From contig CAJNDS010002701.1 in assembly GCA_905221605.1 (NCBI GenBank), forward strand, positions 546,501 to 610,500: a stretch of 64,000 nucleotides of DNA. Direction: 5' to 3'. The translations under genes and the position numbers were made by a program. Positions 1 to 7,642 of the stretch are shown here, piece by piece (within the stretch, counting starts at the first letter, position 1; every line of letters begins with the position of its first letter). The notes under the pieces were generated by a model. That model searched no databases. It was given only the letters and a program-made list of their open reading frames with translations, and had not been told where the DNA came from. The stretch comes from Symbiodinium natans. Lineage: Eukaryota > Sar > Dinophyceae > Suessiales > Symbiodiniaceae.

Positions 1-438
1 AGACGGTGAGCCTTCTCCATCGTTTGTGTAGTTGCGGATCATGATGGAGAGGTAGATTATTTGCTGGCGCTGGAGATGACCCATGGTTGGGAGGAGTGGA
101 ACTGGTGGCAGATCCTCATCAATGTGCTTGCGCTTGCCTGCTAGTGTCCGCGGCCAGACTTCTAAGGGCAAGTCAACGTGTCTGCCCTCGCGCCAGGCGA
201 GGTGCCTGGCCAGCTGACATATAAAGCTGCATAGCCTTGATGCCACTCTCTCGCTTCTTGCTTCCATGGGCGCGAGTTCATTTGTGGTGAAGGTGAGCCT
301 CCTTGGAGCAAGGTGGGTCTCTGCTGAAGTAGATGTGGCTATCTGTTCTTGTGCTCCGCCCGGTAAGTGAACGGTGGTTGGCACGTGAAGCGACTCCATG
401 AGAATTTCGAGCAGAACCTCACGCGATAGTAGCGGCAT
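1..438 (-). CDS. Partial gene, product unknown (cut by window edge)
   Basis: The minus strand is open from an ATG at 438 to the window edge: 146 codons without a stop, so the C-terminus lies outside. The visible part starts MPLLSREVLLEILMESL and later has a stretch rich in Arg/His followed by LQRQQIIYLSIMIRN. I recognise no domain. It continues the minus-strand array and is the last gene visible in transcription order. Hairpin copy 1 lies 10 nt upstream of its ATG, the same placement as copies next to other genes of the array. It could be another accessory reading frame of the LINE-associated cluster or a host gene. That it is coding is supported by the long open frame and the in-array position only. 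Confidence 0.5.
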   Translation of the reverse strand, partial: MPLLSREVLLEILMESLHVPTTVHLPGGAQEQIATSTSAETHLAPRRLTFTTNELAPMEARSERVASRLCSFICQLARHLAWREGRHVDLPLEVWPRTLAGKRKHIDEDLPPVPLLPTMGHLQRQQIIYLSIMIRNYTNDGEGSPS

Positions 439-447
439 GGCTGTTTA

Positions 448-478
448 ATTGACCGGGAGGAGACCTCACGTGGTCAAT
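448..478 (+). repeat. Hairpin element copy 1 (intergenic)
   Basis: Core GGGAGGAGACCTCACGT (455-471) lies between perfectly complementary 7-nt arms ATTGACC (448-454) and GGTCAAT (472-478). It sits 10 nt upstream of the start codon of the minus-strand gene ending at the window edge. Confidence 0.9.
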
Positions 479-775
479 GAGCTTTAGAGTTGAGCCAAGC
501 TGTAGGGAAACTATCAAGGCAACAGACTGTTGCCTTTAGGGCTGGAGGGCATCAGAGCGGCTGAACTGAGGCGTTGGCACTGCATACTGTGTCGACTTTG
601 TCTGCATGAGGACCTGAGCCATGATTAAGAGAGGGTTGAACTGGTTTAGACTGGTATGTAATAGTAGGACGCTAGCAGGTGGGGATCGTAGGCTGACCTT
701 TGTCGCTCTGCAGCGAGTGTCGTCGGTCCTCCTGCTAGGAAGAGGTAAGTCTAGTGAATTGACCAGGAGGGAACC
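479..775. other. Intergenic spacer
   Basis: Spacer between the 414-aa gene and the gene at the window edge. I see no gene, RNA or repeat in it other than hairpin copies 1 and 2 at its two ends. Confidence 0.5.
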
Positions 776-788
776 TCACTCGATCGAT
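758..788 (+). repeat. Hairpin element copy 2 (supplies a stop codon)
   Basis: Core AGGAGGGAACCTCACTC (764-780), with weak outer arms ATTGA (758-762) and TCGAT (784-788) that pair with one G-T wobble. On the minus strand the core's GAG-TGA supplies the last sense codon and stop of the 414-aa gene (ends at 776). Confidence 0.75.
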
Positions 789-2020
789 GGAATTGGCGCT
801 GTGGCCGAGAGGCCCGCTGCCGTAAGTATAGCATGTCTGAATACCATCCGCCTCTCAGGCGTGAGCATTGTAAAGGCCAGAATCCAGGGAAAGGGCTGTT
901 CCAGTACTTCATTCTCCAAAGGAGAGAGAACGGCATATAGTCTTTCCTGAGCCCTGGGATCTTCTGGGAGGTGGACCGCAATTTGCCCTTTGAGTTGAAG
1001 GGCAAGGTGGAGTTTGGCAAAGCTGTCTGGTACCGTAGTGTTATGCCATAATGCTTCTAATGTGGCCCGCTCCGTGTCGTCGATATGTCGCGACAGCCAG
1101 GTTCGGCCCAGAGCAAGGTCTGCCCTCATCATCTGGTAGGTTTTGTTGGGCAAGAGGTCGTAGAGCGCCGTCAAGTGCTCGGCATAGGAGAGAAGTGCCA
1201 AGGCTTGGTCCTGACGCATGACGTCCCAAGGTTCACTGAGACAAATTTCATCCGGCATTCGCTCTCCTTTGGTTTTGGCAACCATGAGATCTACCATGAC
1301 CAGGGTCCGGTAAATTGTGGATGCTCTCTTCAGCATTTGAATTTCTGCATCAAGGATGCCCAGAGCATGTTCGTCTCGTAGTCGAGCATATGGATTGGTG
1401 TCGTCCTCGCGCGGCCACGGCGAGATTTCCGAAGGGAAGAGACAAAGGTGTATGCCGTTCAGGACTCTGGTTGCTGTGCTGGGAAGAATCCAACGCAGGT
1501 GCTGGGCCGCGCCGTTGACAATGTCCCTTACCGTTTGGCGACCCATTCCCAAGTTGTGCAGGGTCTGGGATGTGATCAGGGCCGCCAGTTTGAAGTCATC
1601 AGGCTCCATGACTTCCTCTTCAGTATAGATGTGCACTGTTTCCAGTATCATCTGCAAGGTGAGGGAGCTACGTTCTGACTCATAGTGCGTCGAGTGCAGT
1701 GGGGTTGCTGTGAGTGACGCCAGGGATTCAATCTCGGCCTCAGCTAGCAGCTGAAGATTCGGCTGTGCTGATTGGGAAAGAAGTCGAATCCAGTTGTAGC
1801 TGCGCGCCGCCAGTCTGAGAGTGGGTGCCAGCGCACAATGCTCTCGACGAGCCAGAGCTCTAGCTTCCTCAGAGATGTAGAGGTTCGCATCCCGATCCCG
1901 GGTGCTCCTTCCCGTGTGTAGCATTGCCTTGCAGAAAAGGTTCAGGGCGACTAGCTTGGACTTCATCGGCATAGTCGACGAGTCTGGCTGTAGGGGAAGC
2001 GTAGGGCATGTATGCATCAT
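776..2020 (-). CDS. Protein of unknown function, 414 aa
   Basis: Uninterrupted frame from an ATG at 2020 to a TGA at 776. The composition is that of a globular, helix-rich protein: many Leu/Ala/Arg heptad-like stretches, little low complexity, no signal peptide or membrane span. I do not recognise the family. It is transcribed in the same direction as the LINE ORF2 and the other genes of the array. Its last codon and stop (Glu-TGA) fall inside hairpin copy 2, so the present C-terminus was probably set by that element. It could be an accessory ORF of a large retroelement or a host gene. Coding status is fairly sure from length and amino-acid balance; function is unknown. Confidence 0.6.
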   Translation of the reverse strand: MMHTCPTLPLQPDSSTMPMKSKLVALNLFCKAMLHTGRSTRDRDANLYISEEARALARREHCALAPTLRLAARSYNWIRLLSQSAQPNLQLLAEAEIESLASLTATPLHSTHYESERSSLTLQMILETVHIYTEEEVMEPDDFKLAALITSQTLHNLGMGRQTVRDIVNGAAQHLRWILPSTATRVLNGIHLCLFPSEISPWPREDDTNPYARLRDEHALGILDAEIQMLKRASTIYRTLVMVDLMVAKTKGERMPDEICLSEPWDVMRQDQALALLSYAEHLTALYDLLPNKTYQMMRADLALGRTWLSRHIDDTERATLEALWHNTTVPDSFAKLHLALQLKGQIAVHLPEDPRAQERLYAVLSPLENEVLEQPFPWILAFTMLTPERRMVFRHAILTAAGLSATAPIPSIE

Positions 2021-2441
2021 TGTGCTGGCTTTAAGGGTTGGGCTGGGCAGCAGGAGGAGACCTCTCTATTCTGCCTTTGAGCCTGAGGGCCAGAGGGTAA
2101 GTGATGAATGTTTAGTGGCTGAAGCCTGCGCGTTGGCAGCAGCTGGGCGCTTCAGGGCTTCTGCTGCAGATGCAATTCTGAGAGAGTAAGGAGCAGGCGT
2201 TGCAAGCAGCCGCCCGTCCCACCTTGGTTTCTACACAGCTTGGGGTTATGTTAAGTACTTTTTAAGACGTAGTTGGAGTATCGTTATTGGAAGGCAATTG
2301 AATTTTTCCTCCGAGGGGGTGCGTAGATGAGCTGGTGAAATCCATGGTGTTCGCGATTCCCGGTAGGAGGAGACCTCACTCTCCGGGAATCGTCATGCAA
2401 TGTCTCACGTCTGTGGTTCTCGTCGTGGGACAAGTGGACCT
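2021..2441. other. Intergenic spacer with hairpin copy 3
   Basis: Spacer between the proline-rich gene and the 414-aa gene. Short open frames here have no coding character that I can defend. The only structured feature is hairpin copy 3. Confidence 0.5.
2354..2392 (+). repeat. Hairpin element copy 3 (longest perfect arms)
   Basis: Core AGGAGGAGACCTCACTC (2365-2381) with a T-T mismatch at its border, enclosed by 10-nt perfect arms CGATTCCCGG (2354-2363) and CCGGGAATCG (2383-2392). It lies about 50 nt past the stop of the proline-rich gene on the minus strand. Confidence 0.93.
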
Positions 2442-3137
2442 TCAGTGATGATCCAGGTCTGAACCGTGCCCGGTGGCAATGGGTTGCCAGTGGCCGAGAG
2501 TGCCGAGGTGCGCGCCGGTCCATGGGCTGAACGGGTTGGGCGCCAATGAAACTATCGGTCCTGGAGTGATGATCCATGTGCCCACCAGCATAGTTGCGTC
2601 CTGCGTTGACTGAGGCTGATCTGCAGTATGAGGTGACATCGATGCCCCCGACGTTGAGGTGCCACTTGTCGAAGATGGGCGGGCCGAGACAGTAGGAGCT
2701 CGGTGCACCTCTGTCAAAGAGGGATTTTGACCTGAGAGAGCTGGCGGGGGAAGAGTCTGGTTTACTGGAGTCGGGGGAGGAGGACCCGCCGGTTGGTAGG
2801 CTTGTGGTGTGGCCTTCGATGGTGACTGAGTCTGGTTAGCTGGCGAGTGTGCCTTGGTTATGACGGGGGTGGGAGGGGGTGGGCCTCCTGGGGCATGCTG
2901 GGTCATCTGGTTTCGGGAGGAGGCAGTTCGTCTCGAAGAGCTTCTTGACAAGGATTCTACCAAGTCGTCATCGTCTTGTAGTGAGGAAGCTTCAGAGTCC
3001 AGGTCAGCCTCTGTGATTGGTCGCGAGTCCGCCTCCTCCGACTGATGCCTTTTCCCTTGAGGGTGCCTTCTTTTTGAGGGTTTGTCCTCCCTTGGTCGGG
3101 CTTCTCGATGTTGCCGGCTGGCATCCTGAGTCGACAT
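2442..3137 (-). CDS. Proline/serine-rich disordered protein, 231 aa
   Basis: Open frame starting at an ATG at 3137 (MSTQDASRQHREARPRED) and ending at 2442. The N-terminal 60 residues are basic (Arg/Lys/His rich). A short acidic Asp/Glu/Ser patch follows, then repeats of the type GPPPPTP around residues 85-130, and a Ser/Thr-rich tail. No folded domain is evident; it is probably intrinsically disordered. Basic, proline-rich proteins occur as nucleic-acid-binding ORF1-type products in some retroelements, but I cannot claim that here. Hairpin copy 4 lies about 15 nt upstream of the ATG. Low complexity makes the coding call less certain than for its neighbours. Confidence 0.45.
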   Translation of the reverse strand: MSTQDASRQHREARPREDKPSKRRHPQGKRHQSEEADSRPITEADLDSEASSLQDDDDLVESLSRSSSRRTASSRNQMTQHAPGGPPPPTPVITKAHSPANQTQSPSKATPQAYQPAGPPPPTPVNQTLPPPALSGQNPSLTEVHRAPTVSARPSSTSGTSTSGASMSPHTADQPQSTQDATMLVGTWIITPGPIVSLAPNPFSPWTGAHLGTLGHWQPIATGHGSDLDHH

Positions 3138-3153
3138 GGCCAATGTAGCAATA

Positions 3154-3178
3154 GAACAGGAGGGGACCTCACTTGTTC
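3154..3178 (+). repeat. Hairpin element copy 4 (intergenic)
   Basis: Core AGGAGGGGACCTCACTT (3158-3174) between arms GAAC and GTTC. Pairing continues after one mismatch (AT/AT). It lies between the phosphatase gene and the proline-rich gene. Confidence 0.8.
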
Positions 3179-3469
3179 GATGCCAGCTATTGTTTGCAGC
3201 TTGAGCTTAGATGCTGAAGAAAGGAAAGAAAAGGAAAGAGAGGGACAGTCCACTTGCGTCTGCAGGCTTGAATTTGCCAGCTGGTTGAGACTGGGACTGA
3301 TGGTCCATCGCTAAGTGGAGGATTGGCGGACCTGAGCAAATGTCAGAGGAAAGGATGGCTCTGCCAATATGGAGGGGAGTGGTGAGGTGCTCAGTAAAAC
3401 AGGCGCTTGTTTTCTCAGTGGGCTCACTATGCAGTTCCAGGACGTCAAGTGTATGTTTGAAACAGTGTC

Positions 3470-3494
3470 CGACAGGAGGGGACCTCACTCGTCG
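3470..3494 (+). repeat. Hairpin element copy 5 (supplies a stop codon)
   Basis: Core AGGAGGGGACCTCACTC (3474-3490) between arms CGAC and GTCG. On the minus strand the core's GAG-TGA is the final Glu and stop of the phosphatase frame (ends at 3485), as in copy 2. Confidence 0.85.
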
Positions 3495-4392
3495 AACTCG
3501 TCCATGTCCTGGATGTCATCGTCAGGCGTGGGCCTGAAGGAGTCGCCACAGGCCATACATAGGTAGCCCAAAACGGATTTCTTGCATTCCCTTGAGAGCC
3601 AGTGTAGCGCGAGAGGAAACTGGTCTCTTTCTTGCCAGTAGCGTTGCCCTGGTCTGGCAGAAAGTAGGATCGCTATCGCCTGCTGAGCCGTGAGGTGGTA
3701 GCGAACGATCAGGTAGGCGCATAGAGCTGAAGTTGACCGATTGATGCCCGCGAGGCAGTGGAACATGATGACAATTGGTTTTGTGCGGCTGTACTCCTGA
3801 GTTTCGATTTCGTCAATCATTCTGAGCCAGGTCTTGGCCAGATTTGCGACCACATCATGGAAGCCCTGGTCGGTGCGCGAGATGCGCATGTCCGAGAGGT
3901 GGTAGCGCAAGTTTGAGATGCCCTCCATTTGATACATGAACTGCCAGTCAGCGTCGGTAGCGTGCTTTCCCTGAAGCGCGATGATGCATTGAGGGTCACT
4001 ATGATGTCAACCTGGTACGCTTTGAGTTCAGGAAGATCAAGAGCTGTGCGCTGGGTGCCCAGCAAGATCGTGCAGTAGTCATCTCTGAAGACCACCGTGG
4101 AGTCCCATTTCGGCCAGTAGGCAATGGAGCTTGGGAAAGGGTGATCCGGGTGATCTGCCATGAGAGTGCGCCATTCCGACTCTAGTCTATGGTCTTGCGT
4201 TGTCCAGTGCGCTCTATTGTAGTAGGCCGCTTGGGTCTGTGCATGGATGTCATCCATAGCCTTGTCGTCCGTGATGGAGGGAGTGAAGCTGCACCTTGGG
4301 CCCGGATCCTGCATCCTGAAGAGACCGTTACGTTCAAGGCAAACGCTGTGCTCAGGGCCTCGAAGCCTTATGAAAGGTGCAGAGAGATCCAT
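3485..4392 (-). pseudogene. Dual-specificity phosphatase-like gene with one frameshift
   Basis: The first frame starts at an ATG at 4392 and runs through ...AYQVDIIVTLNA. The second frame continues as ...IIALQGKHATDADWQFMYQ and ends at 3485; the switch is near 3985-3995. Together they would make about 300 residues. The second frame carries the protein-tyrosine/dual-specificity phosphatase signature HCLAGINRS (HCxxGxxR[S/T]) at about 3745-3775, where Cys is the nucleophile and Arg binds phosphate. The WPD-loop Asp is probably in the stretch just upstream of it. The family dephosphorylates Ser/Thr/Tyr residues or RNA/lipid phosphates. The frameshift may be a mutation, an assembly error or a very small intron. 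The C-terminus ends in hairpin copy 5. A phosphatase in this LINE-associated array is unexpected. Confidence 0.75.
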
Positions 4393-4433
4393 GGCTCAGG
4401 CAGTTAGTGTGAGTAGTGCCTATGATAGTGACC

Positions 4434-4456
4434 GTCAGGAGGAGACCTCACGCGAC
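4434..4456 (+). repeat. Hairpin element copy 6 (intergenic, weak arms)
   Basis: Core AGGAGGAGACCTCACGC (4437-4453) with only 3-bp arms GTC and GAC. It lies 42 nt upstream of the phosphatase start codon. Confidence 0.65.
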
Positions 4457-4721
4457 TTGAGTCAAATTGACTTGAGTCACGTACAGGAGCAGTGATACGA
4501 GCGGCTGAATCAACTCGGTCAAGAAAGAAGGCACCCTGACTAAGTGCTGAGCCCCGTAGATTGGATTGGCCTGAGCAGGGCGCGACGCCAAGCGTGTTGC
4601 ATGTTTGCACAGCTGACAGCGGTAGTAGGCTTGGCATGTGAGGTAGGCAGCCGGTTTTGCCGCTTCACTGAATAGGTCAGGAACCGGATCAGTGCGCTAT
4701 GCCAGTTTCTTTACCGGCATA

Positions 4722-4752
4722 CCCTTTCAGGAGGGGACCTCGCACGAAAGGG
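4722..4752 (+). repeat. Hairpin element copy 7 (just after a stop codon)
   Basis: Core AGGAGGGGACCTCGCAC (4729-4745) between perfect 7-nt arms CCCTTTC and GAAAGGG. It starts about 15 nt downstream of the 634-aa gene's stop. Confidence 0.92.
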
Positions 4753-4766
4753 GCGTTGATTGAGAT

Positions 4767-6671
4767 TCAGATAAAGGCGTCCCAGACTTCAGCCGAGAGT
4801 GCTAAAGAAGTGTCTTTGAAGATTCTCTCCGCTTTCTCCTTCCCCGTTGGAGTTCTGAGCAGGGAGTAGAAGTGCTGTACAAGAGGAGAGACCTGCCGGT
4901 GATAGTTCGTAAAAGTTTGTTTGGCTGCCTGGATGGCCGGCTTGTCCTCTGCCAGGTACTCGAGTGCCGAGAAAAGTCCGCGGACGTGATCCGCCGTAGA
5001 AGTTGTGGCTTGATGAGGAAGAGGAGGGTCTCGTTTGTGCCAGGCCGACGTGTCAAGAGCAAGGAAGAAAGGCAGATCGGCGCTTGAGTCTGGCGAAATT
5101 CTCCTGCCTAGATTGCCCCATCCGCAATCGCGCACATAGTAGCCCAGGAGCGCAGACTTCAAGATCAAGAGAATCAGCAGGTAGCTCTCGTCCATGTTGG
5201 GACGTAGATGAGCTGGAAGGTTGTCCAGAGGCTGAACTTTCTCCACCATTATGCCGTATGCCTGTTGATAGAGAAGGTACTTCGGTGGACCCGAGTCACC
5301 CCGCCAGGAGGAGACCTCACTCGGCGTAGGAGACCTGGGGAAGTCCAAGGGATTTACTGCCGAGGCCACCCTGATTTGAATGGCAAAGACGTTTGCCACC
5401 GTTGGGACCATCTCTGGAAAGACGTGTGCCAAATCGAGCTCCGCCTCATGGGCCTGGAGTCCGTCTTGGGCTTGCTCCTCACGGGGGGCTACCACTGAGA
5501 GCTTGAAGACAGAGTAAACTTCGCCTCCCTTGAAGTTATATACTGCTCGAGTGACGCCCTTCATGGATGCGGTTCTGTTCAGCTTGAGGGTCATGCTTAA
5601 TGGTTCTTCCTGTGATTTCTGGATCTGCACGTGGACGTCCAGCTCCAAAGGGAACTCTTGCGGGTAGGAGAAGGGGAAGGAGTGAATGACCGACTTGCCT
5701 TTGTCTTGTTCCTTTTTGCTGGCCACACGGGCCTGAACCGTGGCCGCTGGGAGTACTATCACTCCTTGATGCACCGGGTAATTCAAGAATTCACGAGGAG
5801 GAGTAGCAGCCTGCGTCAGGTTGATCACCTTGAGTTCTTCTGTAGGGGAGAGGTATGCCGTGGCATCCACGTTCCCTTGGTCATGGGCTGATCTTCTTGT
5901 GGGAGGAGATGGTGGCGTGGGCGGCTGCCTGGTGAAGATCTCCCTCTGACCGACCCCCGCACCTGTGTACTGGGATGAGCGGGACTTCTTCGAGTCTGCC
6001 CACGGTGGTATGTCCGAATCCGAGTCTTCCTTGCAGGTTTCTTTCCTGCCCACTCCTTGTCCCGCGTAAGGCTGTGACATGGGCTCCTTGGACGGTTCTG
6101 CCGAAGGGCTCGGCTCCTCGCCCCTGTACGCGGATGAGGAGGATGGTTCCGTCTTCGCTTCCCGCTTTTCGCTCCTCGGAGGCGACCTCACGCTGGAGCT
6201 TGGCGGCTGGGAGGTGTTCACAGAGATCAAGGAGAGCGCTGAGAGGTTCTTGTAGACGTCTGAGGCGGGAAGAGCCGCTAGGTCTTCTGCAGTTAGACCA
6301 GGCTTTTTGATTCCAAGCTCCTCCAGCCGCTTGCTTTCCTTGTCTGCCTGTCTTTGGCTCGAGACCGGCCTTGTTGATTGGCGGGCCATCATGCTTCTGG
6401 AGATAGCCCTGAGACCTTTTTCCCATCTGTAGTTCCTGATCTCATCCATTCTCTTGTGCGAGATTGGGACATAGTTCGAAGGCAGCAGCCTGTCAGCTTC
6501 CGTGCAAATGTTGGAGGCGAGATCGAACGAGGGCAGTGTCGAAGCCTTCGATTGTCGTTTCCTCGGAGGCATGGCCCTAGGTGCTCGGCTCCGGGGGTGT
6601 CGAGTCAGCGCTCTTGAGCACAGGATCTGATTGAAGGGTGAGGTTCGGCTCATGAAACTTATGACTTCCAT
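4767..6671 (-). CDS. Protein of unknown function, 634 aa
   Basis: Open frame from an ATG at 6671 to a stop at 4767. Residues 1-130 are basic. Residues 130-270 are Ser/Pro/Glu-rich and probably disordered, with two repeats of a Tyr-x-Gly-x-Gly-Val-Gly type segment. Residues 275-430 look like a beta-rich folded domain (PVHQGVIVLPAATVQARV and an ELDVHVQIQ strand). The C-terminal 170 residues are helical and include a hydrophobic stretch YLLILLILKSALLGYY. I do not recognise the family. Two hairpin elements are translated within it: copy 9 as SVRSPPRS near residues 160-168 and copy 8 as SEVSSW near residue 457. The protein therefore tolerated two in-frame insertions, or the elements are read through. 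Confidence 0.6.
   Translation of the reverse strand: MEVISFMSRTSPFNQILCSRALTRHPRSRAPRAMPPRKRQSKASTLPSFDLASNICTEADRLLPSNYVPISHKRMDEIRNYRWEKGLRAISRSMMARQSTRPVSSQRQADKESKRLEELGIKKPGLTAEDLAALPASDVYKNLSALSLISVNTSQPPSSSVRSPPRSEKREAKTEPSSSSAYRGEEPSPSAEPSKEPMSQPYAGQGVGRKETCKEDSDSDIPPWADSKKSRSSQYTGAGVGQREIFTRQPPTPPSPPTRRSAHDQGNVDATAYLSPTEELKVINLTQAATPPREFLNYPVHQGVIVLPAATVQARVASKKEQDKGKSVIHSFPFSYPQEFPLELDVHVQIQKSQEEPLSMTLKLNRTASMKGVTRAVYNFKGGEVYSVFKLSVVAPREEQAQDGLQAHEAELDLAHVFPEMVPTVANVFAIQIRVASAVNPLDFPRSPTPSEVSSWRGDSGPPKYLLYQQAYGIMVEKVQPLDNLPAHLRPNMDESYLLILLILKSALLGYYVRDCGWGNLGRRISPDSSADLPFFLALDTSAWHKRDPPLPHQATTSTADHVRGLFSALEYLAEDKPAIQAAKQTFTNYHRQVSPLVQHFYSLLRTPTGKEKAERIFKDTSLALSAEVWDAFI
5302..5326 (+). 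repeat. Hairpin element copy 8 (in frame inside 634-aa gene)
   Basis: Core AGGAGGAGACCTCACTC (5306-5322) between arms CGCC and GGCG. Translated on the minus strand as SEVSSW. Confidence 0.85.
6171..6199 (+). repeat. Hairpin element copy 9 (in frame inside 634-aa gene)
   Basis: Core variant CGGAGGCGACCTCACGC (6177-6193) inside arms GCTCC (6171-6175) and GGAGC (6195-6199). Translated on the minus strand as VRSPP, the second of the core's two open frames. Confidence 0.8.
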
Positions 6672-6865
6672 TGGAGGGCAGAAGCATTCTGAGGACTTGG
6701 CTCGGCTTCTGTAGACCTGTGCAGGTTCTGTGGAAGGAGAGAGAGAGATTAGAGAGAGAGGCGGGATGTGAGAGTCTGACGGCTGGCATGGATAGAGGAC
6801 TTTTCTCGGAAGTCAGCTGGCTCTGTTGGCGGCGTGCAGCCATGAAATTTGCTTGGCTGCGTTTT

Positions 6866-6894
6866 ACCTGCAGGAGGAGACCTCACTCGCAGGT
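6866..6894 (+). repeat. Hairpin element copy 10 (intergenic)
   Basis: Core AGGAGGAGACCTCACTC (6872-6888) between perfect 6-nt arms ACCTGC and GCAGGT. Confidence 0.93.
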
Positions 6895-6924
6895 CGCAAA
6901 AAGTCGAGCCATTCTCTGCTCAGT

Positions 6925-7188
6925 TTACCAGTACCTGGAGCGAGCCTGTTGCACCGCCCAGGAGTCCCTGCACCCAAAACAGCAGTGCCACAGATGTCCC
7001 GGCTTGCGTCGAATGCATGGAGCACTGTGGCATTGGTCGCAGCCTGCTCCGCATGAAGATTGTGGTGGAGGAGGCGGCGTTGCCTTGACCAGAGCTTGGG
7101 CTGCACTGGCCTGGCTTGTCGTCATCTGAGTGTGAGTGCCAGGGGTGTTTTCAATGGCGAGAATCGTGCCCTCCGGGTTGGTTGCCAT
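6925..7188 (-). CDS. Possible small Cys/His-rich ORF, 87 aa
   Basis: An ATG at 7188 opens 87 codons. After a Pro run there is a cluster of Cys/His residues (SCGAGCDQCHSAPC, then HLWHCCFGC) that could bind zinc, but the spacing fits no finger I know. Overlapping frames on both strands have similar length, so this may be chance. Listed because of its ATG, orientation and position in the array. Confidence 0.2.
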   Translation of the reverse strand: MATNPEGTILAIENTPGTHTQMTTSQASAAQALVKATPPPPPQSSCGAGCDQCHSAPCIRRKPGHLWHCCFGCRDSWAVQQARSRYW

Positions 7189-7507
7189 GGCGAGATGCTA
7201 GTGGAGGGACCGTCAGTACTGATCAACGTGAGCAGAACGGCTGATGCTGAGCTAAGTTAAAGCTTCGGTCAGAGGCAGAGTGGGATGTCAGTCTCAAGGT
7301 TGGTAAGTCAAGCGAGGGCCTGTGGTGTGGCTCGGTCTGGTCGACGGCTGGCGTCAATGAAGTTCGGCCTCAGTTGTTATGGGAGAAAGGGGCAGTTCGA
7401 TGCATTAATGAAGCTTGACATGTGGTGCAGAAAGCTTTTCCTGGCAGACACTGTGCACGCGAGGCTCCAGAGAGGGGAGAAACGGGCTGACTGGTCAGCG
7501 CCCTCGA

Positions 7508-7537
7508 ACTCTCAGGAGGGGACCTCTACACGAGAGT
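7508..7537 (+). repeat. Hairpin element copy 11 (intergenic)
   Basis: Core AGGAGGGGACCTCTACAC (18 nt, one longer than usual) between perfect 6-nt arms ACTCTC and GAGAGT. Confidence 0.9.
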
Positions 7538-7597
7538 GAGAGGGTTGTCTGAGGCTAAGCGACGGGGCAAATTCCCCTAAGAAAGTGAAGGGGCATT

Positions 7598-7632
7598 GGA
7601 CAGCTCAGGAGGAGACCTCGACTCGGATGTCC
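7598..7632 (+). repeat. Hairpin element copy 12 (just after a stop codon)
   Basis: Core AGGAGGAGACCTCGACTC (7607-7624), with outer arms GGACA (7598-7602) and TGTCC (7628-7632) separated from the core by a small internal loop. It starts about 10 nt past the stop of the 363-aa gene. Confidence 0.8.
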
Positions 7633-7642
7633 CGAAAAAACT

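Larger units (their letters stand above)
4393..4766. other. Intergenic spacer with hairpin copies 6 and 7
   Basis: Spacer between the 634-aa gene and the phosphatase. I can defend no gene in it. Copy 7 follows the stop of the upstream gene and copy 6 precedes the ATG of the downstream gene. Confidence 0.5.
6672..7642. other. Long spacer with hairpin copies 10-12 and a doubtful small ORF
   Basis: 970 bases between two genes of the array. Copies 11 and 12 follow the 363-aa gene. Copy 10 lies before the 634-aa gene. Overlapping short open frames occur on both strands around 6.6-7.2 kb; only one (6925-7188, minus) is worth listing. Confidence 0.5.
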
